Shown: piece after piece, positions 1 through 6,666 of the stretch | Layout: every line of letters begins with the position of its first letter | Numbering within the stretch: position 1 is the stretch's first letter | Notes under the pieces: model-generated | Database searches by the model: none | What the model saw: the letters and a program-made list of their open reading frames with translations, nothing else | What the model was told of the DNA's origin: nothing | Position numbers and translations under genes: made by a program | From: UBA7430 sp002478765 | GTDB lineage: Bacteria; Bacteroidota; Bacteroidia; Flavobacteriales; UBA7430 | DNA: 64,000 nt | Reading direction: 5' to 3' | Assembly (NCBI GenBank): GCA_943789355.1 | Contig: CALSTU010000001.1 | Location: 217,000-280,999 of the forward strand

Positions 1-275
1 ACAAGAGCTACAACAAACCAAAAATTAAACCAAAACACCCAAGCTAAATTATAATACAAAAAATATTTTCTGAGTTCACACCCCATTATCGTTAAGCTTT
101 TTATTGGCAGTGAATGATGATGATAGATGTACAGGAAGAATGTTGACAAAACTATGAATGCCGGAATATAACTATCTGAAAAGATATAAAACGGAATAAC
201 TGCGATTGGTATCAAAAAAACACCATATCGAAACATAATCCTAATATTAAATATGAGTATATACCAACGAAACAT
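1..275 (-). CDS. Integral membrane protein, partial (probable ABC-2-type permease)
   Basis: The frame is open from an ATG at 275 to the window edge, giving 91 codons without the C-terminus. The visible part is very hydrophobic, with about three membrane segments and a short His-rich loop between them. It starts one base after the stop of the gene at 277-930, so the two are almost certainly co-transcribed and probably co-translated. By analogy with the permease-permease-ATPase order at 4185-6284, this could be the second permease of another exporter whose ATPase lies outside the window. No family motif is decisive; the permease role is inferred from context. Confidence 0.6.
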   Translation of the reverse strand, partial: MFRWYILIFNIRIMFRYGVFLIPIAVIPFYIFSDSYIPAFIVLSTFFLYIYHHHSLPIKSLTIMGCELRKYFLYYNLAWVFWFNFWFVVAL

Positions 276-276
276 A

Positions 277-930
277 TTACCAAGTCCAATAAACCTTAGA
301 TGTTTTATTCAAATAATTACTCTCAACAAAAAAATGCTTTGACAGCAACAATTTCAATAAATAAAAAATAACCGACACCATTAACCCTAAAGATATTATT
401 GAAATAGTAAAAAACAAACTATGATTTGTTGCTTCATAAAAATTTAAAACCGAAATATCCTTATTTAAAATAAACAAGGCTAATAGAGGAGTTAAAAATA
501 AATAACGTATCAACAAAGAATATTTTACCAATCGGTAAGAAATGTGATACAGTAATATGGTCAATAATGTTTGTAATATCCACAGTGTAAATATTAAAAA
601 CAATGCTTTAAAATTATTGATATCATGATATAAAATATCAAATATCCCTATTAGCACAGAAATAATTTTAATCGAACCAAGTTCTTCAACAAGTAATTTT
701 GAAAATAATCGAAATTTTGACTTTGGATAAATATAATAATAACTTAAATCTGTTTTAACTCCTTTCTTTATTTCGACTAAATCATTAAAAAACCATAAGA
801 CAATAATCAAAAACAGGTTGTTGTATTCATCAGTTCCTGAATACAAATAAAGAATTGATACATTCATTAGTATCAAAACAAACCATTCGATAATTCCCAG
901 TTTTTTATATTTTCTTAGATGTCCTAGCAT
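277..930 (-). CDS. Multi-pass membrane protein of the peptide cassette (probable ABC-2 permease or immunity protein)
   Basis: This 217-residue protein has about six hydrophobic segments and a Lys-rich first loop. The stretch YIYPKSKFRLFSKLL at about residues 67-81 resembles the P-[VLI]-S-K/R segment seen in the first cytoplasmic region of ABC-2-type permeases. It lies just downstream of a broken double-glycine peptide gene (1011-1199), separated by a 36-base perfect palindrome. It is followed after one base by another membrane gene. The position matches that of the membrane genes after the three intact peptides, so a role in export of, or immunity to, the peptide is inferred. The function is not proven by sequence alone. 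Confidence 0.6.
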   Translation of the reverse strand: MLGHLRKYKKLGIIEWFVLILMNVSILYLYSGTDEYNNLFLIIVLWFFNDLVEIKKGVKTDLSYYYIYPKSKFRLFSKLLVEELGSIKIISVLIGIFDILYHDINNFKALFLIFTLWILQTLLTILLYHISYRLVKYSLLIRYLFLTPLLALFILNKDISVLNFYEATNHSLFFTISIISLGLMVSVIFYLLKLLLSKHFFVESNYLNKTSKVYWTW

Positions 931-945
931 ACTTTAACTTTTAAT

Positions 946-981
946 AAAATCATCTTCAGAGAATTCTCTGAAGATGATTTT
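946..981. terminator. 36-bp perfect palindrome between peptide gene and membrane gene
   Basis: The 36 bases are perfectly self-complementary, centred on GAATTC (961-966), and end in TTTT on both strands. This is a strong bidirectional terminator or mRNA-stabilising hairpin. It sits 16 bases upstream of the membrane gene start at 930 and 30 bases after the peptide gene end. Equivalent inverted repeats occur at the same place in the other cassettes. Confidence 0.7.
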
Positions 982-1010
982 GCATAACACTTGATTTCAA
1001 GATCTATAGA

Positions 1011-1199
1011 TCAGAGAATTGATTCTCCAGCAAACAAGCATCCAATACTTGTAGGTCCTCCTATTGCTAATCCAATAGGACCAAAACAACTAATTATAAA
1101 TGCTCCTGCACAAATTTGCCAAGGAATACTATTACGACGACGACTACTGGAGCGCCCCCCTTAGACATTTTCCATTTGATTTAAACTTAAACTGTTCAT
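1011..1199 (-). pseudogene. Broken double-glycine leader peptide (bacteriocin-like)
   Basis: Starting from ATG 1199 the frame reads MNSLSLNQMENV, then TAA, then GG and a 48-residue hydrophobic, Gly-rich core ending at TGA 1011-1013. The leader matches the MKKLKVDQMEN(I/S)xGG leaders of the three intact peptides in this island, with the stop replacing the variable residue before GG (one base from Lys, Gln or Glu). The core begins with an Arg/Ser-rich stretch and has three cysteines (QICAG, ISCFG, IGCLF). The upstream sequence ATATGCTTACTCTATTT is shared with that of the peptide at 2168-2398, so the two are duplicates. The palindrome at 946-981 and a membrane gene follow it. Confidence 0.7.
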
Positions 1200-1304
1200 A
1201 ATTTAAAAGATTTTAATAATATGCTTACTCTATTTACATTTTTAATGACTACTGTATTTTCAGCTTCCTACAGAGGTCGAAAACTGCACCCAACCTGATG
1301 CGAC

Positions 1305-1397
1305 TCAAGTTGGACGTTTTGTTTTACTTTTTCCACCTGTTACAAATTCCATTAAAGACGAAATAGATTTTTCTTTAAAATTCTTAATGGATTTCAT
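1305..1397 (-). CDS. Short GG-motif peptide, possibly truncated
   Basis: An ATG at 1397 opens a 30-codon frame starting MKSIKNFKEK and containing VTGGK at residues 19-23, followed by a basic tail (KSKTKRPT) and TGA. The same frame continues after the stop for another 15 codons to TGA at 1260-1262. The peptide could therefore be complete at 30 residues or be a 45-residue peptide with a nonsense codon. MKSIKNFKEK-type starts with a GG are common in Bacteroidota secreted-peptide precursors. Here the gene sits directly downstream of an IS200/IS605 right-end remnant, exactly like the intact peptides. It is too short for composition to prove coding. Confidence 0.4.
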   Translation of the reverse strand: MKSIKNFKEKSISSLMEFVTGGKSKTKRPT

Positions 1398-1423
1398 AAT
1401 TGGAAAAATTTAAAGTAAAACCT

Positions 1424-1592
1424 TCCCCAATCCGTTTCGAGTCTGGAGTTCGTTCGTCCATGTCGTTTGCCTGAATTCCTACGCATGAATCAAGCAGCAA
1501 GTGATGGAAGTTCCCACACGCACAGCTATGCTAGTTTTTCAAACTAAGGCGAATATACGAGTGGGTAAGTCCCCTGTTTTGGGACTCATCAA
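1424..1592 (+). mobile_element. IS200/IS605-type remnant, copy 1 (TnpB C-terminus + right end)
   Basis: On the plus strand a frame reads FVRPCRLPE, then NQAASDGSSHTHSYASFSN and TAA (1545-1547). This is the usual C-terminal tail of TnpB proteins of the IS200/IS605 family. It is followed by the expected subterminal hairpin AAGTCCC...GGGACT and ends in TCAA (1589-1592), like the right end of IS608-type elements. Nothing upstream encodes the rest of TnpB or a TnpA, so only the 3' end remains. Two further copies lie at 3427-3595 and 6667-6838 in the same orientation, each directly upstream of a minus-strand peptide gene. Confidence 0.75.
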
Positions 1593-1695
1593 AGTTTTTT
1601 TTAAAAGAAAAAGGAAAGCCGCCTTTAATTTTCAATATTTCATTCTTTTTAATTTTTTCATAAAATCGGATTGCCAAATGATTCCTATCAATCAT
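1531..1695 (-). CDS. Small ORF ending in KIKGGF tail (uncertain)
   Basis: A 54-codon frame from ATG 1695 contains the string ILKIKGGF at residues 20-27 and then runs into the antisense of the IS remnant. The same KIKGGF tail is at the C-terminus of the HTH protein at 6785-7135, in the same position relative to the remnant, so this is a duplicated boundary. An open stretch of about 50 codons without a clear start lies directly upstream and ends in an ATGA overlap. The region from about 1700 to 1928 shows nothing else recognisable. It is more likely debris of a duplicated module than a functional gene. Confidence 0.25.
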   Translation of the reverse strand: MIDRNHLAIRFYEKIKKNEILKIKGGFPFSFKKNFDESQNRGLTHSYIRLSLKN

Positions 1696-1928
1696 AAACC
1701 GGAGCTCATATCAATAAGTTTAAAATCAACCGTTCCTTCATTCTCAATTTTATAGTGCATTTCCGTAAATCCTGAATCTACATGAAACACATAATTATTC
1801 GAATTAATCAGTGAGGGAGATATATTATGCGTAGTTGCATAACAATTTTAATGGTAATATTTTAACTCGATTAGAACTATTGGTTAATATTAAAATGAAT
1901 TAATAACACCTACAAAAAACTACTATTC

Positions 1929-2108
1929 TTATGATTCTTTTTTTCTTTCTTGTTGTTTAACAAAAATGAAAGAGCTAATAAATGAAAAAGCTAAAAGAGA
2001 TTGTACAATAATATCAAGTGCATCATAATTAAAACCATGATAAATAGAATACAAATTAACCCCTATTAATATCGACAACAATACCAGAAATAATATTGAT
2101 TTTTTCAT
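1929..2108 (-). CDS. 59-residue two-segment membrane protein (possible immunity protein)
   Basis: ATG 2108 to TAA 1929 encodes 59 residues with two hydrophobic segments (about residues 4-23 and 31-50) and a very basic C-terminus (KQQERKKES). It lies immediately downstream of the double-glycine peptide at 2168-2398, with an inverted repeat (2124-2149) between them. Small two-helix membrane proteins encoded just after bacteriocin genes are typically dedicated immunity proteins, so that role is inferred from position and size. No family was recognised. Confidence 0.55.
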   Translation of the reverse strand: MKKSILFLVLLSILIGVNLYSIYHGFNYDALDIIVQSLLAFSFISSFIFVKQQERKKES

Positions 2109-2123
2109 ACTTAAGTTTTAATA

Positions 2124-2149
2124 AATCCTGAGGAAAATTCCTCAGGATT
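2124..2149. terminator. Inverted repeat after peptide gene
   Basis: Arms AATCCTGAGGAA and TTCCTCAGGATT (12 bp, perfect) are separated by two bases, and followed by ATTTT on the plus strand and TATT on the minus strand. It lies between the peptide gene end (2168) and the small membrane gene start (2108), as in the other cassettes. Confidence 0.65.
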
Positions 2150-2167
2150 ATTTTGTTAATTTTAGAT

Positions 2168-2398
2168 TTAGGCGAGACCTGCACAATCTGCTATGCTAAA
2201 TCCTGTAGTAATTGCGCCACCATAGGCGCTTGCATACAACCACATACTAACCCCTCCAGTTACAGGGATTGCAGCAATAGTAGCAACTAGACCTATGATT
2301 CCTAAAACTGCACCAACGCAGCCCCGAGTTCGACCTCCTCCACTAGAAGGAGCACCCCCTTGGATGTTTTCCATTTGATCTACTTTTAACTTTTTCAT
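2168..2398 (-). CDS. Double-glycine leader bacteriocin-like peptide
   Basis: This 76-residue precursor has the leader MKKLKVDQMENIQGG, a classic double-glycine signal normally cut and exported by an ABC transporter with a C39 peptidase domain. The predicted core of 61 residues begins APSSGGG, then a short basic stretch, and is hydrophobic and rich in Gly/Ala. It has one Cys near its start (RGCVG) and one near its end (ADCAG), which suggests a disulfide or another constraint. The first 20 residues are identical to those of the peptide at 3176-3400, while the rest diverges. A second GG at residues 20-21 could be an alternative cleavage site. A 59-residue membrane protein follows. No C39 protease gene is in the window. 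Confidence 0.75.
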   Translation of the reverse strand: MKKLKVDQMENIQGGAPSSGGGRTRGCVGAVLGIIGLVATIAAIPVTGGVSMWLYASAYGGAITTGFSIADCAGLA

Positions 2399-2508
2399 AT
2401 CGTTAAAAATTTAAAATAATATGCTTACTCTATTTTTATTGAATACCGTATTTTCGGTTTATTGACCTTAACTTGATTCAGGACTTAGAGAGTATTTACA
2501 CCTGAATT

Positions 2509-3099
2509 TTATTTTTTCATCAACTTATTTATGCGGAAAGATAAAATGACTATAAAGACATATGAAACAAGAATTAATGATACTGAATACCAAAATAAAT
2601 TAACCTTGGTTAATAAAAATAAAGAATTATACGTTTGAAATATAATTCCAATCATGATGATGTATAAAATGTATAATTTTTTGTAGTAATTCCTTATCAA
2701 TATACTTAGAATACAAATATTAAGAACTAAATGTAAAAAAATAATAAATGAAAATATTACATCTAAAATTTTAAAATCATGACTCTCTACAAACAATAAA
2801 AAAACCAGAGGAAATAATAAGACCAACCAATTAAGTTTATTTTCAAATAAAGAATATTTTATTTCTGAATACACCTTAGTCTTAAAAGGTAAATTTTTTA
2901 TATCATCCTCCAACTTGAGCAAGTTATTTCCCTTTTTTTTAGAAAGTGGGTTAAAATCAAAAAAATAAACCCCTACAAATGATAACGTATTAAATATTAA
3001 TAAATAAGTTATCAAAACGTCTGATTGCTCTTCTATTTTAACAGTAGAAAATAAAACGATATTAAAAATTAAAACTACTAATCTAACTATGTTTCCCAT
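2509..3099 (-). CDS. Multi-pass membrane protein of the peptide cassette
   Basis: This 196-residue protein has about six hydrophobic segments and a charged cytoplasmic loop around residues 54-80 containing LPFKTKVYSEIK. That loop resembles the first loop of ABC-2-type permeases, although no ATPase gene is adjacent in this cassette. It follows the peptide gene 3176-3400 across a 13-bp-stem hairpin and precedes the next peptide gene at 2168-2398. A membrane immunity or export-accessory role is inferred from that position. Composition is as AT-rich as the rest of the island. Confidence 0.55.
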   Translation of the reverse strand: MGNIVRLVVLIFNIVLFSTVKIEEQSDVLITYLLIFNTLSFVGVYFFDFNPLSKKKGNNLLKLEDDIKNLPFKTKVYSEIKYSLFENKLNWLVLLFPLVFLLFVESHDFKILDVIFSFIIFLHLVLNICILSILIRNYYKKLYILYIIMIGIIFQTYNSLFLLTKVNLFWYSVSLILVSYVFIVILSFRINKLMKK

Positions 3100-3119
3100 G
3101 AGTATATAAATTTAAGTTA

Positions 3120-3160
3120 AAACGAACTTCCTAATATTTCTAAAAATAGGAAGTTCGTTT
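3120..3160 (-). terminator. Hairpin between peptide gene and membrane gene
   Basis: Arms AAACGAACTTCCT (3120-3132) and AGGAAGTTCGTTT (3148-3160) pair perfectly over 13 bp with a 15-base loop. On the minus strand the stem ends in TTTT. It lies 15 bases downstream of the peptide stop and about 20 bases upstream of the next start, so it can limit read-through into the membrane gene. Confidence 0.7.
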
Positions 3161-3175
3161 GTATACTATGCAGCA

Positions 3176-3400
3176 CTACACACTGCAAGTCCAGGCTGCC
3201 ATACCCCAACCAAAATAATTTGCAGCCATTCCAACTGCTAACCACCCAAGACCTCCCGTCATTCCACCAATAACGGCTAAGGATCCAAAAACTAATGCTC
3301 CACCTAAGGAAACACCACATTGTCCACTGATTCTACTTCCTCCACTAGAAGGAGCACCCCCTTGGATGTTTTCCATTTGATCTACTTTTAACTTTTTCAT
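3176..3400 (-). CDS. Double-glycine leader bacteriocin-like peptide
   Basis: This 74-residue precursor has leader MKKLKVDQMENIQGG, with leader and first core residues (APSSGG) identical to those of 2168-2398. The core of 59 residues is hydrophobic and Gly-rich with two Cys, one early (GQCGV) and one at the very end (WTCSV), and several Trp in the C-terminal third (GLGWL, YFGWG, AAWTC). This fits a pore-forming or membrane-active class II-like bacteriocin. Upstream, the IS-type remnant at 3427-3595 occupies the 5' leader region, preceded by a helix-turn-helix gene remnant. A hairpin and a membrane protein gene follow. Antibacterial activity is inferred, not shown. Confidence 0.75.
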   Translation of the reverse strand: MKKLKVDQMENIQGGAPSSGGSRISGQCGVSLGGALVFGSLAVIGGMTGGLGWLAVGMAANYFGWGMAAWTCSV

Positions 3401-3426
3401 ATCGTTAAAAATTTAGTGTTAAACAT

Positions 3427-3595
3427 TCCCCAATACGTTTCGAGTCTGGGGTTCGTTCGTCCATGTCGTTTGCCTGAAGTCCTACGTATGAATCAAGCAG
3501 GAAGTGATGGAAGTTCCCACACGCACAGCTATGCTAGTTTTTCAAACTAAGGCTAATATACGAGTGGGTAAGTCCCCTGTTTTGGGACTCATCAA
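3427..3595 (+). mobile_element. IS200/IS605-type remnant, copy 2
   Basis: The plus strand encodes the TnpB C-terminal tail FVRPCRLPEVLRMNQAGSDG followed by SSHTHSYASFSN and TAA. The right-end hairpin AAGTCCC/GGGACT and a terminal TCAA (3592-3595) follow. It is nearly identical to copy 1 (1424-1592). Flanking sequence on both sides is shared with copy 3 (6667-6838), so the remnant was duplicated together with its neighbours and did not insert independently. It forms the antisense 5' region of the peptide gene at 3176-3400. Confidence 0.75.
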
Positions 3596-3623
3596 AGTTT
3601 TTTTTACGTAAGCGAAAACCTCC

Positions 3624-3891
3624 TTAAATTTTTGACAGGTCATCAGATTCTAAATCATTATCAAATTCAAAGCCAAAAATTAGTTTCCCATCCTCTTGGT
3701 ATTCATAGGTTTTCATTTCAGAATTGTAAGCGATGGGGATGTTCATCAATATTAAATCCTCTAAAAATCGATAAAAACTACTTTTTGATAAACCTAATTT
3801 TTTTTGCGCATTGTTTGGGAGTGCCCGTAATACCATGTCTTACCAAATAGTCAAAATGATCCAATCGAGATTTAAATTTCAATACACTCAT
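3624..3891 (-). pseudogene. Helix-turn-helix regulator, frameshifted copy
   Basis: This is a close paralogue of the intact gene at 6785-7135. From ATG 3891 it reads MSVLKFKSRLDHFDYLVRH and continues to PKQCAKK, where a run of eight A residues on the coding strand (3798-3805) shifts the frame. Removing one A restores LGLSKSSFYRFLEDL as in the intact copy. At the 3' end a TAA replaces the AAA of KIKGG, so the frame stops at ...DLSKI. The family is a small DNA-binding HTH protein often found near secreted-peptide genes in Bacteroidota. The A8 run could be a sequencing slip or a phase-variable site. Confidence 0.65.
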
Positions 3892-4050
3892 CTGTACATT
3901 ATAAAATTAAAATTCATGTATAAAAACACCGCATACAAAGCTATGTCATGACGACCAAAGCAAATTGTTAGTATTCTTAGAGGAATATGAAAAATTGAGG
4001 ACTAGCTTAGAACAGTAAGAGCCCGAAAGCAGGTAATTATTGCATTAAAA

Positions 4051-4064
4051 CGAACTTACTTTGG
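4051..4064. promoter_or_regulatory. Conserved box upstream of HTH copy 2
   Basis: CGAACTTACTTTGG lies about 160 bases upstream of the HTH start and matches CGAACGTTCTTTGG at 7302-7315 upstream of the intact HTH gene. The surrounding bases (AGGTAAT before, CAGTTCA after) are also conserved between the two places. It could be an operator of the HTH protein or a shared promoter part. The rest of the gap 3892-4184 shows nothing else. Confidence 0.35.
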
Positions 4065-4184
4065 CGTATAGTAATCAGTTCACGAACTTAAAGTATCAAT
4101 CAAATGTTTACCAGGATGTTATCTATTCCATTTTCTTAAATCTATAAACTCATTTATTTTTCCTTTCGTTAGACAACAAAATAA

Positions 4185-4871
4185 TTATCTAAAGAAATTA
4201 TATAATTGCTCTGTATTTTTAGGATTATTTTCAAGATCAAATGTTCCTATAATTTTACCTTGATCCATTAAAAAAACTAAGTCAAAAGTTTTTGAGATAA
4301 TACCAATATTGTGAGTAGAAACGATGTTAGTCGTACTCTTATTTTCTTTTAGGATTTTACCTAATAATAATTTAGAACCAGGATCTAAATGGGAAAAAGG
4401 TTCATCCAAAATAACTAGCTTAGATTCAAACACTAATGTGGATAAGATTCCTATTTTCTGTTTATTGCCCTTTGAATAATCTCTAATTAACTTTTTTTCA
4501 TTAAAATATTTAAAATTAAAAAAATCATCATATTTCTTTAATCTTGTCAATGTCAAATTAAAATCCTGATTATAAAACACACTGCAAAATTTCATATACT
4601 CTTTAGGAGTATAAAAATGTATCAAAAATTGTTCATCTAAATAAGAAGAAGTAATTTTTTTCCATATAAATTTTTTATTATCATCAGCATTAATAAGTAT
4701 TCTGCCTTCATCAGACTTTTTTAAATCTAATATCAATTCTAATAAAGTTGTTTTTCCGGCTCCATTGTTCCCAATAATAGCAATGTTTTTTCCCTTAGGT
4801 AAAAATAGATTTGGAATATTAATTTCAAAATCCATTGAGAAACTTTTTTTTAATTGTTCTATCTCAATCAT
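4185..4871 (-). CDS. ABC transporter ATPase (peptide export/self-protection type)
   Basis: This 228-residue ATP-binding subunit has Walker A GNNGAGKTTL (about residues 34-43), signature YSKGNKQKIG (about 133-142), Walker B LVILDEPFSHLDP and the switch His in STHN. The YSKGNKQK signature is typical of CcmA/BcrA-like exporters that work with separate ABC-2 permeases. Its ATG overlaps the 3' end of the permease gene at 4864, and the two permeases lie directly upstream, giving a three-gene exporter after the peptide gene 6394-6642. It has no C39 protease domain, so it more likely extrudes the active peptide for self-immunity (like LanFEG/BcrAB) than processes the leader. Confidence 0.85.
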   Translation of the reverse strand: MIEIEQLKKSFSMDFEINIPNLFLPKGKNIAIIGNNGAGKTTLLELILDLKKSDEGRILINADDNKKFIWKKITSSYLDEQFLIHFYTPKEYMKFCSVFYNQDFNLTLTRLKKYDDFFNFKYFNEKKLIRDYSKGNKQKIGILSTLVFESKLVILDEPFSHLDPGSKLLLGKILKENKSTTNIVSTHNIGIISKTFDLVFLMDQGKIIGTFDLENNPKNTEQLYNFFR

Positions 4872-5574
4872 CTTTTTTAAAATTTGATAATCGTTCGTAA
4901 CGCTTTTTTTCTAAATTTCTTAAAATTATTCTTATCCATTTTTTCAAATAGATGAGGTTTAAAAGAGACAAAAAAGCTAGTAAAACGCCAATATTAATTG
5001 GTTCTATTTGGAGCATCGAAACTAAAATCATAATAATTATGTATACAAATAATGGCAATATTGTAAACACAACATAAACTAATGAATACCCTTCTAAATT
5101 CAATGTTCTTGATTGATTGATATCAATTTTTTTATTATTAAATGAAGCTAGATAAGTCATTATGAAAGGAAAAAAAAGGATGTTAAATAAATTAAAAATT
5201 AATACTTCCTTTATGTCATAATAATCTGAAAAATAAATGAAGGGAGTTACAATAATTGTTGATAATATATTTAAAACTACAGAAAAAATAATTTTAGACA
5301 ATATAATATCTTTAATGAAAATATTTTTTGTTTCTATTCCTCTAACACATCCACTATCCCAAGAAAATAATAATGGAAAATAAATGTAATACACAGAACA
5401 AAAAGACAATAAAAGCAGAAAATGGTGTTCGTGATTATCTATAATTGAAAGAAAAATCACGAATAAAGGACTTATAAAAACCAAAGGAATAATCTCTTTT
5501 GTTCTCTTATTTCGTGTAAGAAGTTTAAATTGATAATTTAATAATTCGTAATATTTCTCCTTCCATATTTCCAT
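4864..5574 (-). CDS. ABC-2-type permease subunit (second)
   Basis: This membrane protein has about six hydrophobic segments and is encoded directly upstream of, and overlapping, the ATPase gene by eight bases. ATG 5574 (MEIWKEKYYELL) is preferred over an upstream TTG at 5583, leaving five bases from the stop of the previous gene. The amphipathic N-terminus and the loop with KNIFIKDIILSKI fit ABC-2 permeases of small exporters. The pair of unlike permeases plus one ATPase suggests a heteromeric exporter. The substrate is inferred to be the neighbouring peptide. Confidence 0.7.
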   Translation of the reverse strand: MEIWKEKYYELLNYQFKLLTRNKRTKEIIPLVFISPLFVIFLSIIDNHEHHFLLLLSFCSVYYIYFPLLFSWDSGCVRGIETKNIFIKDIILSKIIFSVVLNILSTIIVTPFIYFSDYYDIKEVLIFNLFNILFFPFIMTYLASFNNKKIDINQSRTLNLEGYSLVYVVFTILPLFVYIIIMILVSMLQIEPINIGVLLAFLSLLNLIYLKKWIRIILRNLEKKRYERLSNFKKDD

Positions 5575-5579
5575 ATAAA

Positions 5580-6284
5580 TCAAGTATTATTTAATATGTT
5601 TTTTTTAAATAACAAAAAATTAATTCCTAAAAGAGCTACGAAAATGAAAATAAAAGCTGTCAACATTTCCACTGAAAATAGTAAAGAATAATGATTTGAT
5701 ATTTTAATTAGTAATAAATCCAACCTTTTATATAAAAAATAAAGCGCGTATATCATAAAAAAAACTACTATTCCCCAAATGTATGGTGTTAATTTCAAGA
5801 ATAAACACAGCATCTGTATGCACAAAACGAGTAAGATATTTATTAATACCCATAGATTTATAGATACTATCTCAAAAGAATCAATATTTATAAATAAAAA
5901 AACAAATGTTAAAATAGTATACAACAAAGGCAAATTTAGAACTGTTATCAATAAATTTGCAAATGCAATTTTATTTTTGGAAACAGGTACTTTCTTTAAA
6001 AAAATAGTAAGAATAGCTTTTATCCGCATAAAAAAAAGTTGAAGTACGAAAGAAAACATGTAGAAAAAAAACAACATCAAAGTAATCCCCTCAACAGATA
6101 ATTTTATACCTAAACTAATTGATATTTTCTCATAATATGAAGTAACCAAGAAAATAGCATAAAAATTGAGTAAATGCCAAAGTAGTTTTATGATAAAAAC
6201 GACACTAAACTTTGTCTGATCAAAATTTCGATGAACACGTCTGATCAAAAGTATTACTATTTGTTTTAAAAGATTACATCTCAT
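5580..6284 (-). CDS. ABC-2-type permease subunit (first)
   Basis: The protein is about 234 residues with six or more membrane segments and the loop FLKKVPVSKNKIAFANLL. That loop carries the P-V-S-K motif typical of ABC-2 exporter permeases. Two starts are possible: ATG 6302 (MRGIVSM...) lies inside the stem of a hairpin (6295-6319), and ATG 6284 (MRCNLLKQIV) is free of it. The second is chosen, but the first would make translation sensitive to the hairpin. It is the first gene after the peptide at 6394-6642 and starts the exporter operon. Confidence 0.7.
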   Translation of the reverse strand: MRCNLLKQIVILLIRRVHRNFDQTKFSVVFIIKLLWHLLNFYAIFLVTSYYEKISISLGIKLSVEGITLMLFFFYMFSFVLQLFFMRIKAILTIFLKKVPVSKNKIAFANLLITVLNLPLLYTILTFVFLFINIDSFEIVSINLWVLINILLVLCIQMLCLFLKLTPYIWGIVVFFMIYALYFLYKRLDLLLIKISNHYSLLFSVEMLTAFIFIFVALLGINFLLFKKNILNNT

Positions 6285-6294
6285 ACTAACTATA

Positions 6295-6319
6295 CCTCTC
6301 ATGCATTATACATGAGAGG
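6295..6319 (-). promoter_or_regulatory. Hairpin at the start of the exporter operon
   Basis: CCTCTCATG and CATGAGAGG form a perfect 9-bp stem with a 7-base loop. It contains one possible start codon of the first permease (ATG 6302) and has no T-run after it, so it would act on translation or mRNA processing more than as a terminator. It occupies the same position as the inverted repeats at 946, 2124 and 3120. Confidence 0.5.
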
Positions 6320-6393
6320 CTTAATTAATTTAAAACTGCATAAAAATTAGGATAAAAAAACTAATTTATGTGCAACTAAATTATACCAAATAG

Positions 6394-6642
6394 TTAATAG
6401 CTCATCATTAAGCTTCTATTACTCATCATTAAGCTTCTATTTGGTTTTGGTTTTGATCCACTGACTCTTAATGCTCCTGAAACAATGCCAGCACAGGCCA
6501 AACCGGCTACAACACCTAAAATTGGATTGATCAATCCGTAGGTAAAGCCAATTCCAGCACAACCAACATCACCCCAAAAGGCTGACGCACTAACCCATCC
6601 TCCTCTAGAGTTTTCCATTTGATCTACTTTTAACTTTTTCAT
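6394..6642 (-). CDS. Double-glycine leader bacteriocin-like peptide
   Basis: The 82-residue precursor starts at ATG 6642 with MKKLKVDQMENSRGG. A TTG 33 bases upstream is in frame but lies in remnant sequence and is rejected. The core of about 67 residues has two Trp/Phe-rich turns, two Cys (DVGCAG, GLACAG) and many Gly/Ala. The C-terminus is a polar tail in which NRSLMMS is repeated because of a 21-bp tandem duplication. The gene is followed by a hairpin and a three-gene ABC exporter, which is the most complete cassette in the island. Confidence 0.72.
   Translation of the reverse strand: MKKLKVDQMENSRGGWVSASAFWGDVGCAGIGFTYGLINPILGVVAGLACAGIVSGALRVSGSKPKPNRSLMMSNRSLMMSY
6401..6442 (-). repeat. 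21-bp tandem duplication in peptide C-terminus
   Basis: The unit CTCATCATTAAGCTTCTATT plus one base occurs twice in direct tandem, in frame, duplicating NRSLMMS at the end of the peptide precursor. The copies differ only at the last base, so the event is recent. Confidence 0.85.
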
Positions 6643-6666
6643 AGTTAAAAAATTTAGTGTTAAACA

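Noticed and set aside
1501..1755. Plus-strand ORF of 84 codons over IS remnant copy 1
   Set aside because: It is in a different frame from the TnpB tail (which ends at 1547) and only reflects the remnant plus antisense of neighbouring sequence; the same shadow occurs at copy 3.
3117..3320. 67-codon minus-strand ORF overlapping a peptide gene
   Set aside because: It is an alternative frame of the peptide gene at 3176-3400 and runs through the hairpin; the leader-bearing frame is clearly the real one.
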